From NCBI GenBank assembly GCA_013397845.1, contig VZTG01008997.1:660848-724847 (forward strand): a stretch of DNA of 64,000 nt, given 5' to 3'. The DNA is from Melanocharis versteri. Its lineage: Eukaryota; Chordata; Aves; Passeriformes; Melanocharitidae. A program made the position numbers and the translations under genes. The notes beneath the pieces were generated by a model. The model made no database searches and was not told the DNA's origin. It saw nothing but the letters and a program-made list of their open reading frames with translations. Every line of letters starts with the position of its first letter. Position 1 is the stretch's first letter. Positions 26,881 through 37,222 of the stretch are shown one piece after another.

Positions 26881-27104
26881 GGATGTTCTGTTGTGGGCAA
26901 GAGTACGTGAATAAGTCAGATACCATATGCTGCTCAGGTTCCAGTGGTGAGTCCCTAGCACATGTTAGAAAGAATGACCAAGTGCCAGTAAAATGCTGTG
27001 AGACTGAACTTATTCCAAAGAGCGAAGAATGCTGTAATGGAGTTGGATATAATCCTTTGAAATATGTTTGCTCTGACAAGATTTCAGCTGGAATGATGAT
27101 GAAG
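26881..27104 (+). CDS. USH2A: Usherin exon 51: Cys-rich module, four Cys-Cys pairs
   Basis: The 224-nt exon (phase 1 in, 0 out) encodes GMFCCGQEYVNKSDTICC, then VPVKCCETELIPKSEECC and NGVGYNPLKYVCSDKIS, ending in a run of methionines and a lysine. It carries four vicinal pairs plus one single cysteine. It is the best conserved exon of the module against recalled human usherin, with long identical runs around VPVKCCETELIPKS and CCNGVGYNPLKYVCSDKIS. The equivalent of human Cys3358, a reported disease site, is at 26994-26996. NKS is a potential N-glycosylation sequon. Acceptor GTTTCAG|GG and donor AAG|GTAATT fit. Length equals human. Confidence 0.97.
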
Positions 27105-29444
27105 GTAATTGATAGAAAATCTCTTGGTAGCTCTGATTTGATGATGGAAAGAGAAATACACTGTTCATAACTATTTTTCTAAAATAGGAATATAAAAACT
27201 CTTGTGTGCATTATTCATTTTCACATTACATCCATATTAATACCGAATGAGTTCGCCATGATTGATGTTATTGCAATGAATTCTAAAGGAATTAATAATG
27301 ATTAGCTGCCTCTGTGAAGTGTTGCCCAGCACTTCAGATTAGTAGAGTGGCTAAAAGCTGGCATACTAACAAGACTGACATGTATAGCCAGTTTCCATTC
27401 TGTGACCACTGTTTCTGATGATGTTCATTAAGTGGAAATTAAAATTGGACTGGCCAGTTCTGAAGTATAAAAATGCTATAACATTTCAATTTGGGCAGGC
27501 AATAGGATATGATTCCTCAGCCCACAAAAAAAAAAAAAAAAAAAGAATAAAGCAATTGACAATTTCTTGATGGATTTAATCCTGATCCTACAAAAAAACA
27601 GTGGCCATTTTGGCAGAAATTTCAGCAGTACTAGGATAGGCCCTTTCATGCCTAATGAATTATATAGTTTATTCTCATTCTATTTTAATGTCAGAGTAAA
27701 CTGAACACCATAAATGCTAATTTGGACTTTTCCAAGAGTGCCCTGTGACTGTAGGCATCAACATGAGACAATTTTGCCTTGCAACTCCAAGTTGAATTCA
27801 ACCGAAATCTTCAAGAATTAGCATCTTGGTGTTATACACAAGCTGTAAAAATGTTGCCAATTGTTAATACAGTTTTCGTTCAAGAAAATGAACATTTCAA
27901 AGGATGAAAACTATGTTTATATATATATATATGTATATTCTTTTTATAAAATTGTATTTATATTTATATTCATATTTGTGATAAAAGAGAGAGAAAGTGG
28001 ATTAGGGAGAAAAAAGAGGGTTGTTTACTGTGAATTCTAAAATATGGAAATCAGAGAGATATTGTGGAATTTACCAGTAAAGTAAAACAGTCCCCATCCT
28101 GCCATATGCAGGTGTTCCTATATCTTTGTCATTCATCTGCTAAGGTAATACAGAAATATTTCTTACATCTTCTCCTTTTCGTGTCAAGGTTTTCATGTAA
28201 TTTCATTTTCAGACTGAATAATTTCCTCCTAGAAAAAATCCAGGCATTGTGATGAGTCAGCTACAGTTCCTCAATGCATTGTATTAGTAGTTCGTGCAAG
28301 GCAAAAAATGGCTGAGAACAGGTTAATGGATTCTGATAGATAACACACCAGATCCCTGCCTTAGGTATAAAGTATAAACAAAGGAAGTGCTTTGTATTTC
28401 ACTTACCCACAGTAGAAAAGAGATAGCAGTGCTGGCTCTCTGATATGTATAGATTTACCAACAGTAAAAGGGCTCATAGTCTGACACATTCTGCAGCTAC
28501 TTTACATGGGAATCCAATCCATCTATATCCTGCATCCTATATGGATATCTGTCACAATGTAATTTTTGTGGAAGTGCCAAATTTGGGAAATTAAATTAGC
28601 TGAAGTTCCTAATCAGCTAAGAAGCTAATTTCGATAGGGGAATTAAGGAAGCATTAGATATAATCTGTTTTATAATCTTCTGAAGTTTATGACCTAATGG
28701 GCAGAAATATTTGTTGCAAATATGGCAATACATTTCTTTCTGCAGCAACCTATATTTTATGAGAATTATTGCTCTCTAGCTTATGGTTTGGCAAAAATAT
28801 TATTTCATGAATTTTAATGGAAAGTTGCGGATGTTCAGTGTATATTTCTGTGAATTGTTCTTTATGGGTTAAATCTTACATCTTTATGTTTGCAGAGGTC
28901 CTCTTATTGCAGCAAAGCTTCTGTTTAGGAGTGATGTGGCAGAAGACATGATTTATATAGCCCATGGATAGAGTTCTCAGCCTTAAAAGCTGCCAAGGAC
29001 TTGCACAGAGCCCTCTTGTGTACTTGGCAAGCTGTGTGAGGGGCTGGGAATTTGCTACTGATTTGCCACAGGATATTGGCCTTTGCAGGAACAGAATGTT
29101 CAAATTCTTGGATAAAATCCTGTTGTCATTGATTCTAGACTCTTCTGTTTTCAACAAATCCAGCCATTTGTGCTTCCAGTAATTAAAATTTGTGATGCTT
29201 TCATCCAAGGACCCTAAAAAAAAAAAAATCTGTTTCTTTTAGAAAGGGTTATAAAAGCATTAATGATCAAAGACAGTAGAAAGGCCAAAGGCTGAAAGGG
29301 TCTCCCATATGCTAGAAATATCAATGTACTCAAGGTGGTGACGTGGTTTTCGTGTTGTATAAAGATAGAGAAATACTAATGGAAGCATTTCTGTAGAAAG
29401 GAAAATGCGGGAAATATATTTAAATTTGCCTGTGTATTCCTTAG
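27105..29444 (+). other. USH2A: USH2A intron 51
   Basis: A 2.3-kb intron with a 19-base A run (27526-27544) and a short TA repeat (27916-27935). I see no recognised transposon. Confidence 0.85.
27526..27544. repeat. Poly(A) run of 19
   Basis: Uninterrupted A run seen directly. Without a recognisable element body upstream it is treated as a simple repeat. Confidence 0.85.
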
Positions 29445-29655
29445 GTAAAAGAAGAATGCAAGGCTAATGTCCTTTGCCCTTTATCTATGGAGGAAACAGC
29501 ACACTGTGGGAAGTGTGACTTTGATCCTAGGGAGAATATCTGTGCGTGGATAAAAGGTTCACAGAGTGCTACAGAAACTGAGGTAGAAGCAGATGTGTGT
29601 CCGGCTGAAGAAGAGACCATCTACACAGGAGGTCCAACACAGTATTCATTTACAG
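29445..29655 (+). CDS. USH2A: Usherin exon 52: end of Cys-rich module, return to FN3
   Basis: The 211-nt exon (phase 0 in, 1 out) has six spaced cysteines (EEC, VLC, AHC, GKC, NIC, DVC) and no vicinal pairs. Its final residues TIYTGGPTQYSFT look like the middle strands of an FN3 domain. CGKCDF contains the equivalent of human Cys3416 (29514-29516). Two codons are extra relative to recalled human exon 52, apparently near the start (CKANVLCP). The acidic, low-conservation middle (SATETEVEADV) is probably a flexible segment. The acceptor TTAG|GTAAAAG doubles as a donor-like sequence. The true donor is ACAG|GTAAGG. Confidence 0.96.
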
Positions 29656-30487
29656 GTAAGGAAAAGTGGCAGACCAGACTGGGGATTTGCTGGTATAGAT
29701 AATTTGCTCTGGAGAAAAAAGGTGGCCTGAATGCTATCAGATACCCTAATTAAATGTGAGGTAATGTGAAGAAGGACATGGTTCTTCTAGAGCGAGTCCA
29801 GAGGAGGCCGTGAAGATGCTCAAAAGGTTGGAACACCTCTCCTATGCAGACAGGCTGAGGCAGCTGAGGTTGTTCAGCCTGGAGAAGAGAAGGTTCAGGG
29901 GGACCTTAGAGCACCTTCCAGTACCTAAAGGGGGTCTGCAGGAGAGTTGGAAAGGGACTTTTTACAAGGGCAGGTAGTGATAGGACAAGGGTGAATGGCT
30001 TTAAACTAAAAGAGGGCAGGTTTAGATGAGATATTAGGAAGAAATTCTTTATGCGGGTGGTGAGGCACTGGAACAGGTTGCCCAGAGAAGTTGTGGGTGC
30101 CCCATCTCTGGAATTGCTCAAGGCCAGGCTGGATGGGGTTTTGAGCAGCCTGGTCTAGTGGAAGATGACTCTGCCCATGGCAGAAGGGGTGGAACTAGAT
30201 GGTCTTTAAAGTTCCTTCCAACCCAGGCCATTCTATGATTCCAAGAATTGTAGTGAAGCAGAATTCTTTAAGAAGTGTTCTGTGAATTGGAACAGAGACT
30301 CCAGGGAAATTAAATCAATGAAATTCAGTGAGTACGTAATGTGCAAACCTGATTTCCAATAAGTTGAAAAAGTAATGGCCTTGTCTAAAGAATAGCATCC
30401 ATTTCTATCTGTCTTTAAACACAGAAAAAAAGTTATTTTGTATTTTGATAAGACTGAGATGATCCATATGTAATTTTCTTTTTCTAG
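29656..30487 (+). other. USH2A: USH2A intron 52, over half CR1
   Basis: An 832-nt intron of which about 465 nt is a sense CR1 3' fragment (about 29780-30245). Roughly 240 nt of non-repeat sequence remain before the exon 53 acceptor. Confidence 0.9.
29780..30245 (+). mobile_element. CR1 LINE 3' fragment, sense
   Basis: Well-preserved avian CR1 3' region. It includes the characteristic GACAGGCTGAGGCAGCTGAG, TTCAGCCTGGAGAAGAGAAG, GAGGCACTGGAACAGGTTGC and GGAACTAGATGGTCTTTAAA phrases, and ends in the family's terminal ATTCTATGATTC unit at about 30230-30242. It is 5'-truncated as is usual for CR1 and has no functional ORF. The unequivocal 3' terminus sets orientation (+) and makes this the strongest marker of bird-type genome content in the window. 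Confidence 0.95.
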
Positions 30488-30685
30488 ATGTGAACCTCGA
30501 ACCTTTTGTCACATATGAGTACAGGGTGGCTGCTTGGAATAGCTATGGAAGAGGTTTCAGTGAAATTAGCAGAGCTGTTACTAAGCAAGATGTGCCACAG
30601 GGTGTAAGTCCACCAAAATGGGCCAAAGTAGACAATCGGGAAGACATGATACTTCTGAACTGGGAGGAACCACTTCAACCAAATG
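30488..30685 (+). CDS. USH2A: Usherin exon 53: FN3 end and next FN3 start
   Basis: The 198-nt symmetric exon (phase 1-1) starts DVNLEPFVTYEYRVAAWNSY, the F strand and tyrosine corner of an FN3 domain, followed by GRGFSEISRAVTKQ (G strand). A linker DVPQGVSPP leads to the next domain: KWAKVDNREDMILLNWEEP and the PNG turn, where the exon ends inside the glycine codon. Trp at 30661-30663 matches human Trp3521. No first half of the opening FN3 domain directly precedes it; that half lies in exon 48, on the far side of the cysteine-rich module. Acceptor TTTCTAG|AT and donor AATG|GTATTG. Confidence 0.97.
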
Positions 30686-31275
30686 GTATTGATCTATTTT
30701 TTTAAAAGTGCATTTTCTATCATTCCACTGACAGCATTCCAAAATCACAAAACATATCTTAATTAATCCCTGTCAATGAAGTATACATATTCCTAAACTC
30801 TGGAAGATTTTGCTTTAGGTTGATATAATTTTCATTGCAAATAAGAGTAGAGTCTTCTTCACAGAAGATAAATTAAGTATGTCTTTACAAAGTGCCAAAA
30901 AGCCTCTTTGGAGAACAGTTGTAATAATAAGTGTGCAAATATGATCAGAAAATGACAATCATTTTAAAAAGTATTTGGGGATTTGGGGGTAGGGCTGGTG
31001 GTGCTTATGTTTATTTCAGGGGATCTTGCTTATTATTTTCAAACTGTGAGAAAACTTGGAAGAGCTCTCAATAAAAACTGGGATCTACTCAGATGCTGAT
31101 GCAGATGCTGGGGAAAGTAGCTGGTAACTGACATTTAGTGTTTAATCAGAATTATTATCTGCTACTGTGGTCGTGTAGATATTTCACTGAATGTTTTCTG
31201 TATGCAGAGTAGGTTATTATCCCATTACACAGGATCCCTCAGCTAACAAAAGGGGAAACTTTCTTTCTGCAATAG
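30686..31275 (+). other. USH2A: USH2A intron 53
   Basis: A 590-nt AT-rich intron with nothing recognisable beyond splice signals. Confidence 0.88.
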
Positions 31276-31430
31276 GTCTTATTATTCACTACATCATCCT
31301 CCGAAATGGAATCGAGCATTTCAGAGGCATGGAAATGAGCTTCACAGACACCAGTGGTGTCCAGCCATACCAAGAGTATTCCTACCAGCTGCGAGCCTGC
31401 ACTGTTGCTGGTTGCACGGACAGCAGCAAG
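31276..31430 (+). CDS. USH2A: Usherin exon 54: second half of FN3
   Basis: The 155-nt exon (phase 1 in, 0 out) completes the FN3 domain started in exon 53: GLIIHYIILRNGIEHFRG, GVQPYQEYSYQLRACTVAGC and TDSSK. The ACTVAGC signature, a pair of cysteines on the F and G strands, recurs in several usherin FN3 repeats. Thr at 31401-31403 corresponds to human Thr3571, a reported disease site. The exon opens inside the conserved NG glycine codon. The acceptor AATAG|GT has a relatively weak pyrimidine tract (TTCTTTCTGCAATAG). Donor AAG|GTTAGT. Confidence 0.97.
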
Positions 31431-33224
31431 GTTAGTGAAGTGGGCTTCATGGAAACTGGTGCCAGGATTTTATCAGCCAGTGTGGCAACACTGAAATGCT
31501 TTTGGAAAGGTGTAATTTGAAGACATGCTGATTATTAAGTGAAAGAAATATCAATAATCTGATTTGGATTCAGCTACTGACAGGTGAATATTTGGAACCC
31601 AAGGTTGATACAAGCAAACGGAGGAAGAAAGCAGTATCAGTCTTGGCAAAGCTGAAATTGCACTGTAGGAACTGATGTGTGTTAAAGACAAAGCTGTACA
31701 TGGCAGAATAGAGTAAGGAATATTAAAATGCACTTTCTCTAAACCTGGAAATTAAATTTTTGCTTCTCACTAGGAGGTCTATAGCCTCTTCTTCCTTGGT
31801 ATTTCTTAGATCATCTGCTTTAGTTACAGTCTATCAATTTGTTCAACAAACTTCTTCCTCTTCCACTACAGTGGAAAAGCCTCCTTTCACTATATTACCC
31901 TTTGCTGGCTTTCCATGCCTGCAGCTGCTTCAGACTTTATTGTTCCTTTGTGTACAACCTACCTCAGCTTCAGTTTAAGCAAACAGAGTCTCTTGCCTCC
32001 CTTTCTCAGTTTCATTTCCTTTTGTATCACTTTGAATCATGGACGCCTTTCGCCAACATTACTATTTATCCAGCTCTGGTTTTTATTCTGCAAAGTACCT
32101 GCCTTATTCATCATTTGCAAAAACAATTTTTAGAGTGACCTCTTTTTCACAATATTATTCTTGCCTCTTTGAAAATGAATTTCTAAGAGTACAAGGGTAA
32201 TGTCTGTGGGGCAGAGGTGGGGAGTAATGACTATGTTTTGTAATTATAATATCGGTGGGATTGAATTTTTTTTTATTTGCAGATGTTTAAATGTTTTCTT
32301 ATTCATGCAAATCTCAGCCTGAAGTCTAAAATAAAAAATACTGATGCAGAGGGATGAAGATAGGTGGATAGTCCTCTGCCTGCACACAGAGCTGTGGTCT
32401 GGAAACTATGTAGGCACAGTCGCTGCAACCACTGGCCTGATAATAAATCCTGCTTATTTCACTTGTCTGTAATTAAGGAGTTTACTGTTGCAAGCACTGA
32501 AGTCTGCAAGTAGGGACTGATTCCACCAAATGCACTAAGACAATATATTATAGAGGGCACATTTTATATTTACAGCATAATATAAATATTTTATGGTGGT
32601 AATAACAGAAAAAGAAAAGTGATTCTCAAAGAGAAAATGGTCTGACTCACTTATTAAACCAGAGTAATTTGGAAATGCTTCTTTTGTTGTTGATGGTGGA
32701 GATGTGTCAATAGAAAATTACCTTTTTCTTTTTTTTTTTTNAGCTTAACAAGTGCAAACTTATTCTATCTTTCAAAATCTTTAGATTCCTTACAAAAGTA
32801 TGGAGTTGCAGATAACTACAATAGATTTCAGATTGCATGGGATATACGGAGGCTTAGCCCCATGTTTACTGGTGCTTAAAATACATGAAATCAGGCAGTT
32901 AAAATGCAGAGACACTGACAAACCATATGGAAGAGAGTTATCAAGAGTTTTCAAGCAATACAGTTTTTGTTTTTTCACCCCGTGCCACACACTGCAGCTA
33001 AAACGTGGTGAACCTGTTGTGATAAATTGTAGACACAGACTTATGTAATGTATTCAAGGTCAGATTTCATTGTGAAAAAGGAGGAAAAAAGTAACTAGTT
33101 CTCCAGCCCCTTGGTAATGATATGCCAGCCCAAACAACATTTTAAAACAAAAGTGACATTCTCATTGATCATGGTATCTAGTGTACTATTACATTAAATT
33201 GCTGTTTAATTCATATGTCTCCAG
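31431..33224 (+). other. USH2A: USH2A intron 54, with one unresolved base
   Basis: A 1.8-kb intron. A run of T ends in a single N at 32741, the only ambiguous base in the window. No transposon was recognised. Confidence 0.88.
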
Positions 33225-33423
33225 GTAGTTGCAGTCACTGTCCAAGGAGTCCCCGAGAGTGTTCAGCCACCAGACGTCAGTGCTCTGAACTCCACGGCCT
33301 TGCATTTAAGCTGGGTTGCACCCAAGAAACCAAATGGGATCATCAGAGAGTACCAGATCAGTCAAGTGGGGAGAGGACTTATATACATTGATGCTGCAGG
33401 CAGAATGCAGCACACAGTGGCAG
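33225..33423 (+). CDS. USH2A: Usherin exon 55: first half of FN3
   Basis: The 199-nt exon (phase 0 in, 1 out) encodes VVAVTVQGVPESVQPP, the last strand and linker of the previous domain. A new FN3 domain follows: DVSALNSTALHLSWVAPKKP with core Trp, NGIIREYQISQVGRGLIYID and GRMQHTVA. It ends at a split glycine codon that exon 56 completes as GLQPYTNY. NST is a potential glycosylation sequon. The acceptor CTCCAG|GTAGTT also resembles a donor. The donor GCAG|GTGAGG is strong. Length equals recalled human exon 55. Confidence 0.97.
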
Positions 33424-35686
33424 GTGAGGAGGCAGAGCTCTTTGACAGGCTAATGTCCTGTCCTTAAGATATAAGACGGTATTAATATATTAAAAATGCC
33501 ACTTGTCAGTAACTTTGAAATCCCCAGTACTGTGCACAGTTTGGAATGCTTTATCATGACTTTACATATCTTAAATTTATTTTTTTTTCAATCTCTTTCA
33601 TTTCTAGCTGCTGTTTGTTAAAATATTAATAGATTTAATTTCAAAATTTTAAAATAAATCTATCCAGCTCGATTGAAGATGCATGCTTTGTGGTGTGCTC
33701 AAGGACTCAGATATTCTGTGTAGGCAAGCCATCCCTTCATACAGATTCAACTCTCTCTTTTAACATCACTGATGTGCAGTAATGCAGTTGTGAACGTGTA
33801 GCAGTGCAGGATCGAGAAGGATCCAGTACTTTGTGTCTGAGATGATAAAAAGGAAAGGAACACAGAAGAGGAAAGATCCTGAATTCTGTTTATAATGTTA
33901 TGTATTGCCTATAGCAATTTTCTAAATACTTGATGAAAGAAGCTTTATTCCAGGGATTTTGGGGGAAAGTTTGGCTCAGACCTCAGATGTATTATTTTCA
34001 CATATTCAATTTTTGGTTATTTTTGAATGTTACACTGAGGCAAAATTCTTCTTAGAAATGCTTCTTTTGAACACAGAGCAGGAACATGAGCATTATGGGA
34101 TATCTTTTTCTCACTCTTTAACCTCAGGTTGCTCATCAAATTTTTACATCTCACAAATGCATTAATTTTTCCCTGGGTTTCTTGCCCCATGAGTAGGAAA
34201 TTTCAAGATTTGTATGTTTTACACACCGTGTGATAGCCAGCCAAAGAGCAGAAGTTGACCTAGGGCACATAAATCCTCTAGAGCATAGATGGCACTCTCA
34301 AACACCCCTCAAAGCATGAGCCCCGAGTCAGGGCGGATCCCTTAGTGCTTTAAAAGAGTTTGTCTCTGCTATAGACACTCATAAAAGAGCAAGATTGCTG
34401 TTTCTCTTTGACAATGTCATGCTCAAGTGTGAGATTCATCAACGGTGTATTACTCCTATCTCCATATTCAGTGCTTCTGGACATGAGATATTAGCCAGAG
34501 TTGGTGGTACATGTTTTGGAATTGCTGTTGTAAGTTTACACTGCAAAGAAGGAGCATTCCAACAAGGAGTGATTTATCGAACCCATTGAAAAATGTTTCT
34601 CGTGCTCCTCCAAGGCAGTTATATCTCCATTTTAATGCCAACAATACTTACCAGTTGGAAGTGAGAGGAAATGAAAATAATTCCTGAGAAAAAAGGATCT
34701 TTTTTTCTTTTGTGTGCCTGTTCTGTTAAGCCCGTGTCCAGTACGGCCATGTTAAGCCAGGAGTGAAATAAGTGATCATTCCTCCTGACAGCCATAATCA
34801 AATCTTTTGCTGTTTTCTGCAGGAGCTTCCTTGGGTAATAATGTGGAATTCATGACAGTGATTTAGCAATGTGGGTAATTATTGCTCTCTAAATTAAAAG
34901 AATACGATAAAAGAATCAAATTTACTTCATACATAATCTCAAATGTTTGAACTGTTTGTCTTATTCCCTGTGGATGTATGTTTCGATTTTCCCATTATCC
35001 TTGTATTTTCTTTCTCTTTTTTTTTTCCTCCTCTCCAAAACTGCCTGCTTTTCCCTGAGCAACAGTTGAACATTAATGAAGCTGTAGCATTACTATTTGT
35101 GGAGACTTTGAATCTCGGGTCTCGCAAATAGCAGACGTGAAGGCGAGCACCTTGCCACGGCACCATTGTCTTGCCGCTTATTTTTAATTACATCAAAGCT
35201 TTGGAAACATGATCCCACAAATGCTTTGTGGGAATAGCGGTGAATGTGCTCATCATGTGAAATCCATAAATTGCTTATAATCCTCTCAAGATGTTAAAAA
35301 AAGCATTAAGTAATTGAAGACAGGAAGTCCTCAGTTAATTATTTAGAGGTGTTATCAATGCTTTAAGCAAACTGAAGCATTTTCTGCTATCTCACTGAGT
35401 TGAATGCCACTGGGACCCAGGGGCAGCAGCCATCATCTTCTCATGTTCTCTAATGCAAACAGCACATGGCAGCTTGTCAATAAAAGACCTTTTTATATCA
35501 TTTATTACTGAACACTTCCAGTACCCTGTACAGAACAATTTGGATGACAGTTATGGCATTGTTTCACTTTGTGTTACTACTACTTTACAAATGGGCCTGC
35601 TAATGCTTTGCAGTGGGGCCAGACCGAGGGTAAGACTGAGGAAAATAATTAGGGGAATTGTAAAAGAAAGCCAAGAGTGCCCTCTT

Positions 35687-35701
35687 CAGCAGCAGCAGCA
35701 G
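35687..35701. repeat. (CAG)5 simple repeat
   Basis: Five perfect CAG units in intron 55, seen directly. Not coding here. Confidence 0.85.
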
Positions 35702-37183
35702 GTGGGATTATAGAAAGGATTCTTCTCAACTCCCCCTTTTTAATACACTAAAGTTAATATCCCAAGTAAGAGGCTTTATCAACAACTTGTAGGATCAATC
35801 ATCTTTAAGTCAAAACCAAAGAAGATAATTAATATTTATTTTAGTAAAAGAAACAATAGTATGAATACTTTATGACTGAATAGTTTGAAATTCTTTCGTC
35901 TGAACGTATTCTCCATTTCAGGGTGATGAAAACTGAAGAGATACCAAAATGTTGTCACTGGTCAAGTCTATATGCAGCACCAAATCATTAATAATATTTA
36001 GCTGAGGGGAAACTCTCAGGGGCGGAGGGCTTGTGTGAGGCTATGGTCAGCAATCTGACATCCTCCCGAGTAAAATTCCCACAGCAGGGTCCAGGAGCGT
36101 TATCCTGGGAGCTAATTACTGACCTTGCTGGAGCCATACCCACAAATGGAGACAAACAGTATCAGAAGGAATTGATTTAGCTAATAGAACAATGCATTCT
36201 TAAAAAAAATCCCCACTGTTCCACAGCCTTTTGGCAAATGACAAATGCTGCAACAATGTAATAGACTGCTAAGTTGACCAAAAAAAAAAAAAAATTCCTC
36301 ACTATAATAAACTGAAAAAGAAAAGGCGGGGAGAAATATCCTCTAATGAACAATTAAGTGGGGACATTGGAAAAGCAAAATGCTGTTTATATTTCAAGAT
36401 TATCTTGCTTGTTATTTTTATTATCAATCACATACATAGATTTGCACAGAGCTTTCCAAAGCATGCATAAGACAAGGTGCCTAATGCAAAGCTTTATTAA
36501 TCTAGATTAAAATCTGCTGTGACTGCTCCATGTATGGCTAGAATTTCAGGTATCAGAATTTCACTAATAAATTTAGTGAAACCATGTGCTCTTTTTTTAA
36601 TGCTCATTTTTCTCTTTAAAGTGTAGTTGTAAATGAGTATTGCTTTATTATGCATGTTTCCTTTAAAAGTGAACATGACTCCCTTTAGGGGAATTCAAGT
36701 AATTTGTTGCCACAGTAATCTTTTCTATCCTGAAATGTTAAATACTTGGCTTTCCTCCATGCCTTTGCCTCTCTCTAGTCTGCAACTGTCATTTTCTCCC
36801 TCCTTACTTTTATACACAGTGTTCAGATTATTTTTCTTCTCTTCCAGTTCATGATTAGGTTACAGCAAGGGCTGTCCCTCTGAGTCATCTCTTTATTTTC
36901 TCTCCTTCACATCTTGTTCAATTTGTTAAGCAGCCTGCATGTCTTCCATTCAGTATTTTACCTCCCTACGTAATTGCTGCTTCTTCTTTCACTGTATTTG
37001 TTTGTGACATATTCTAATTAAAATATCTCGGTACTGGTTGTAAGCAAGGATTTGTTTATAAACAAAGATCTTGCACAGGCTTTTTTGTTGTCACAGAATT
37101 GCATTGTTCTTGAAATAATTCCATTTAGACACAGGAGCTACATCAAAAGTATGCTGTTAAGACCACAAAGCCACACTCTTAAA

Positions 37184-37222
37184 AATTGACCTGTATAATA
37201 TGTATGAATTGACCTGTATAAT
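37184..37222. repeat. Short direct repeat, 23-bp period
   Basis: AATTGACCTGTATAAT occurs twice, at 37184-37199 and 37207-37222, separated by ATGTATG. It looks like a small tandem duplication. Confidence 0.8.

Noticed and set aside
27526..27544. Poly(A) run as the tail of a processed pseudogene
   Set aside because: No recognisable coding or LINE-like body upstream and no flanking target duplication noticed.
31276..31520. Read-through of exon 54 into intron as a longer coding exon
   Set aside because: The donor AAG|GTTAGT at 31431 and the in-frame join to exon 55 (VVAVTVQ) explain the coding sequence better. The extension lacks FN3 character.
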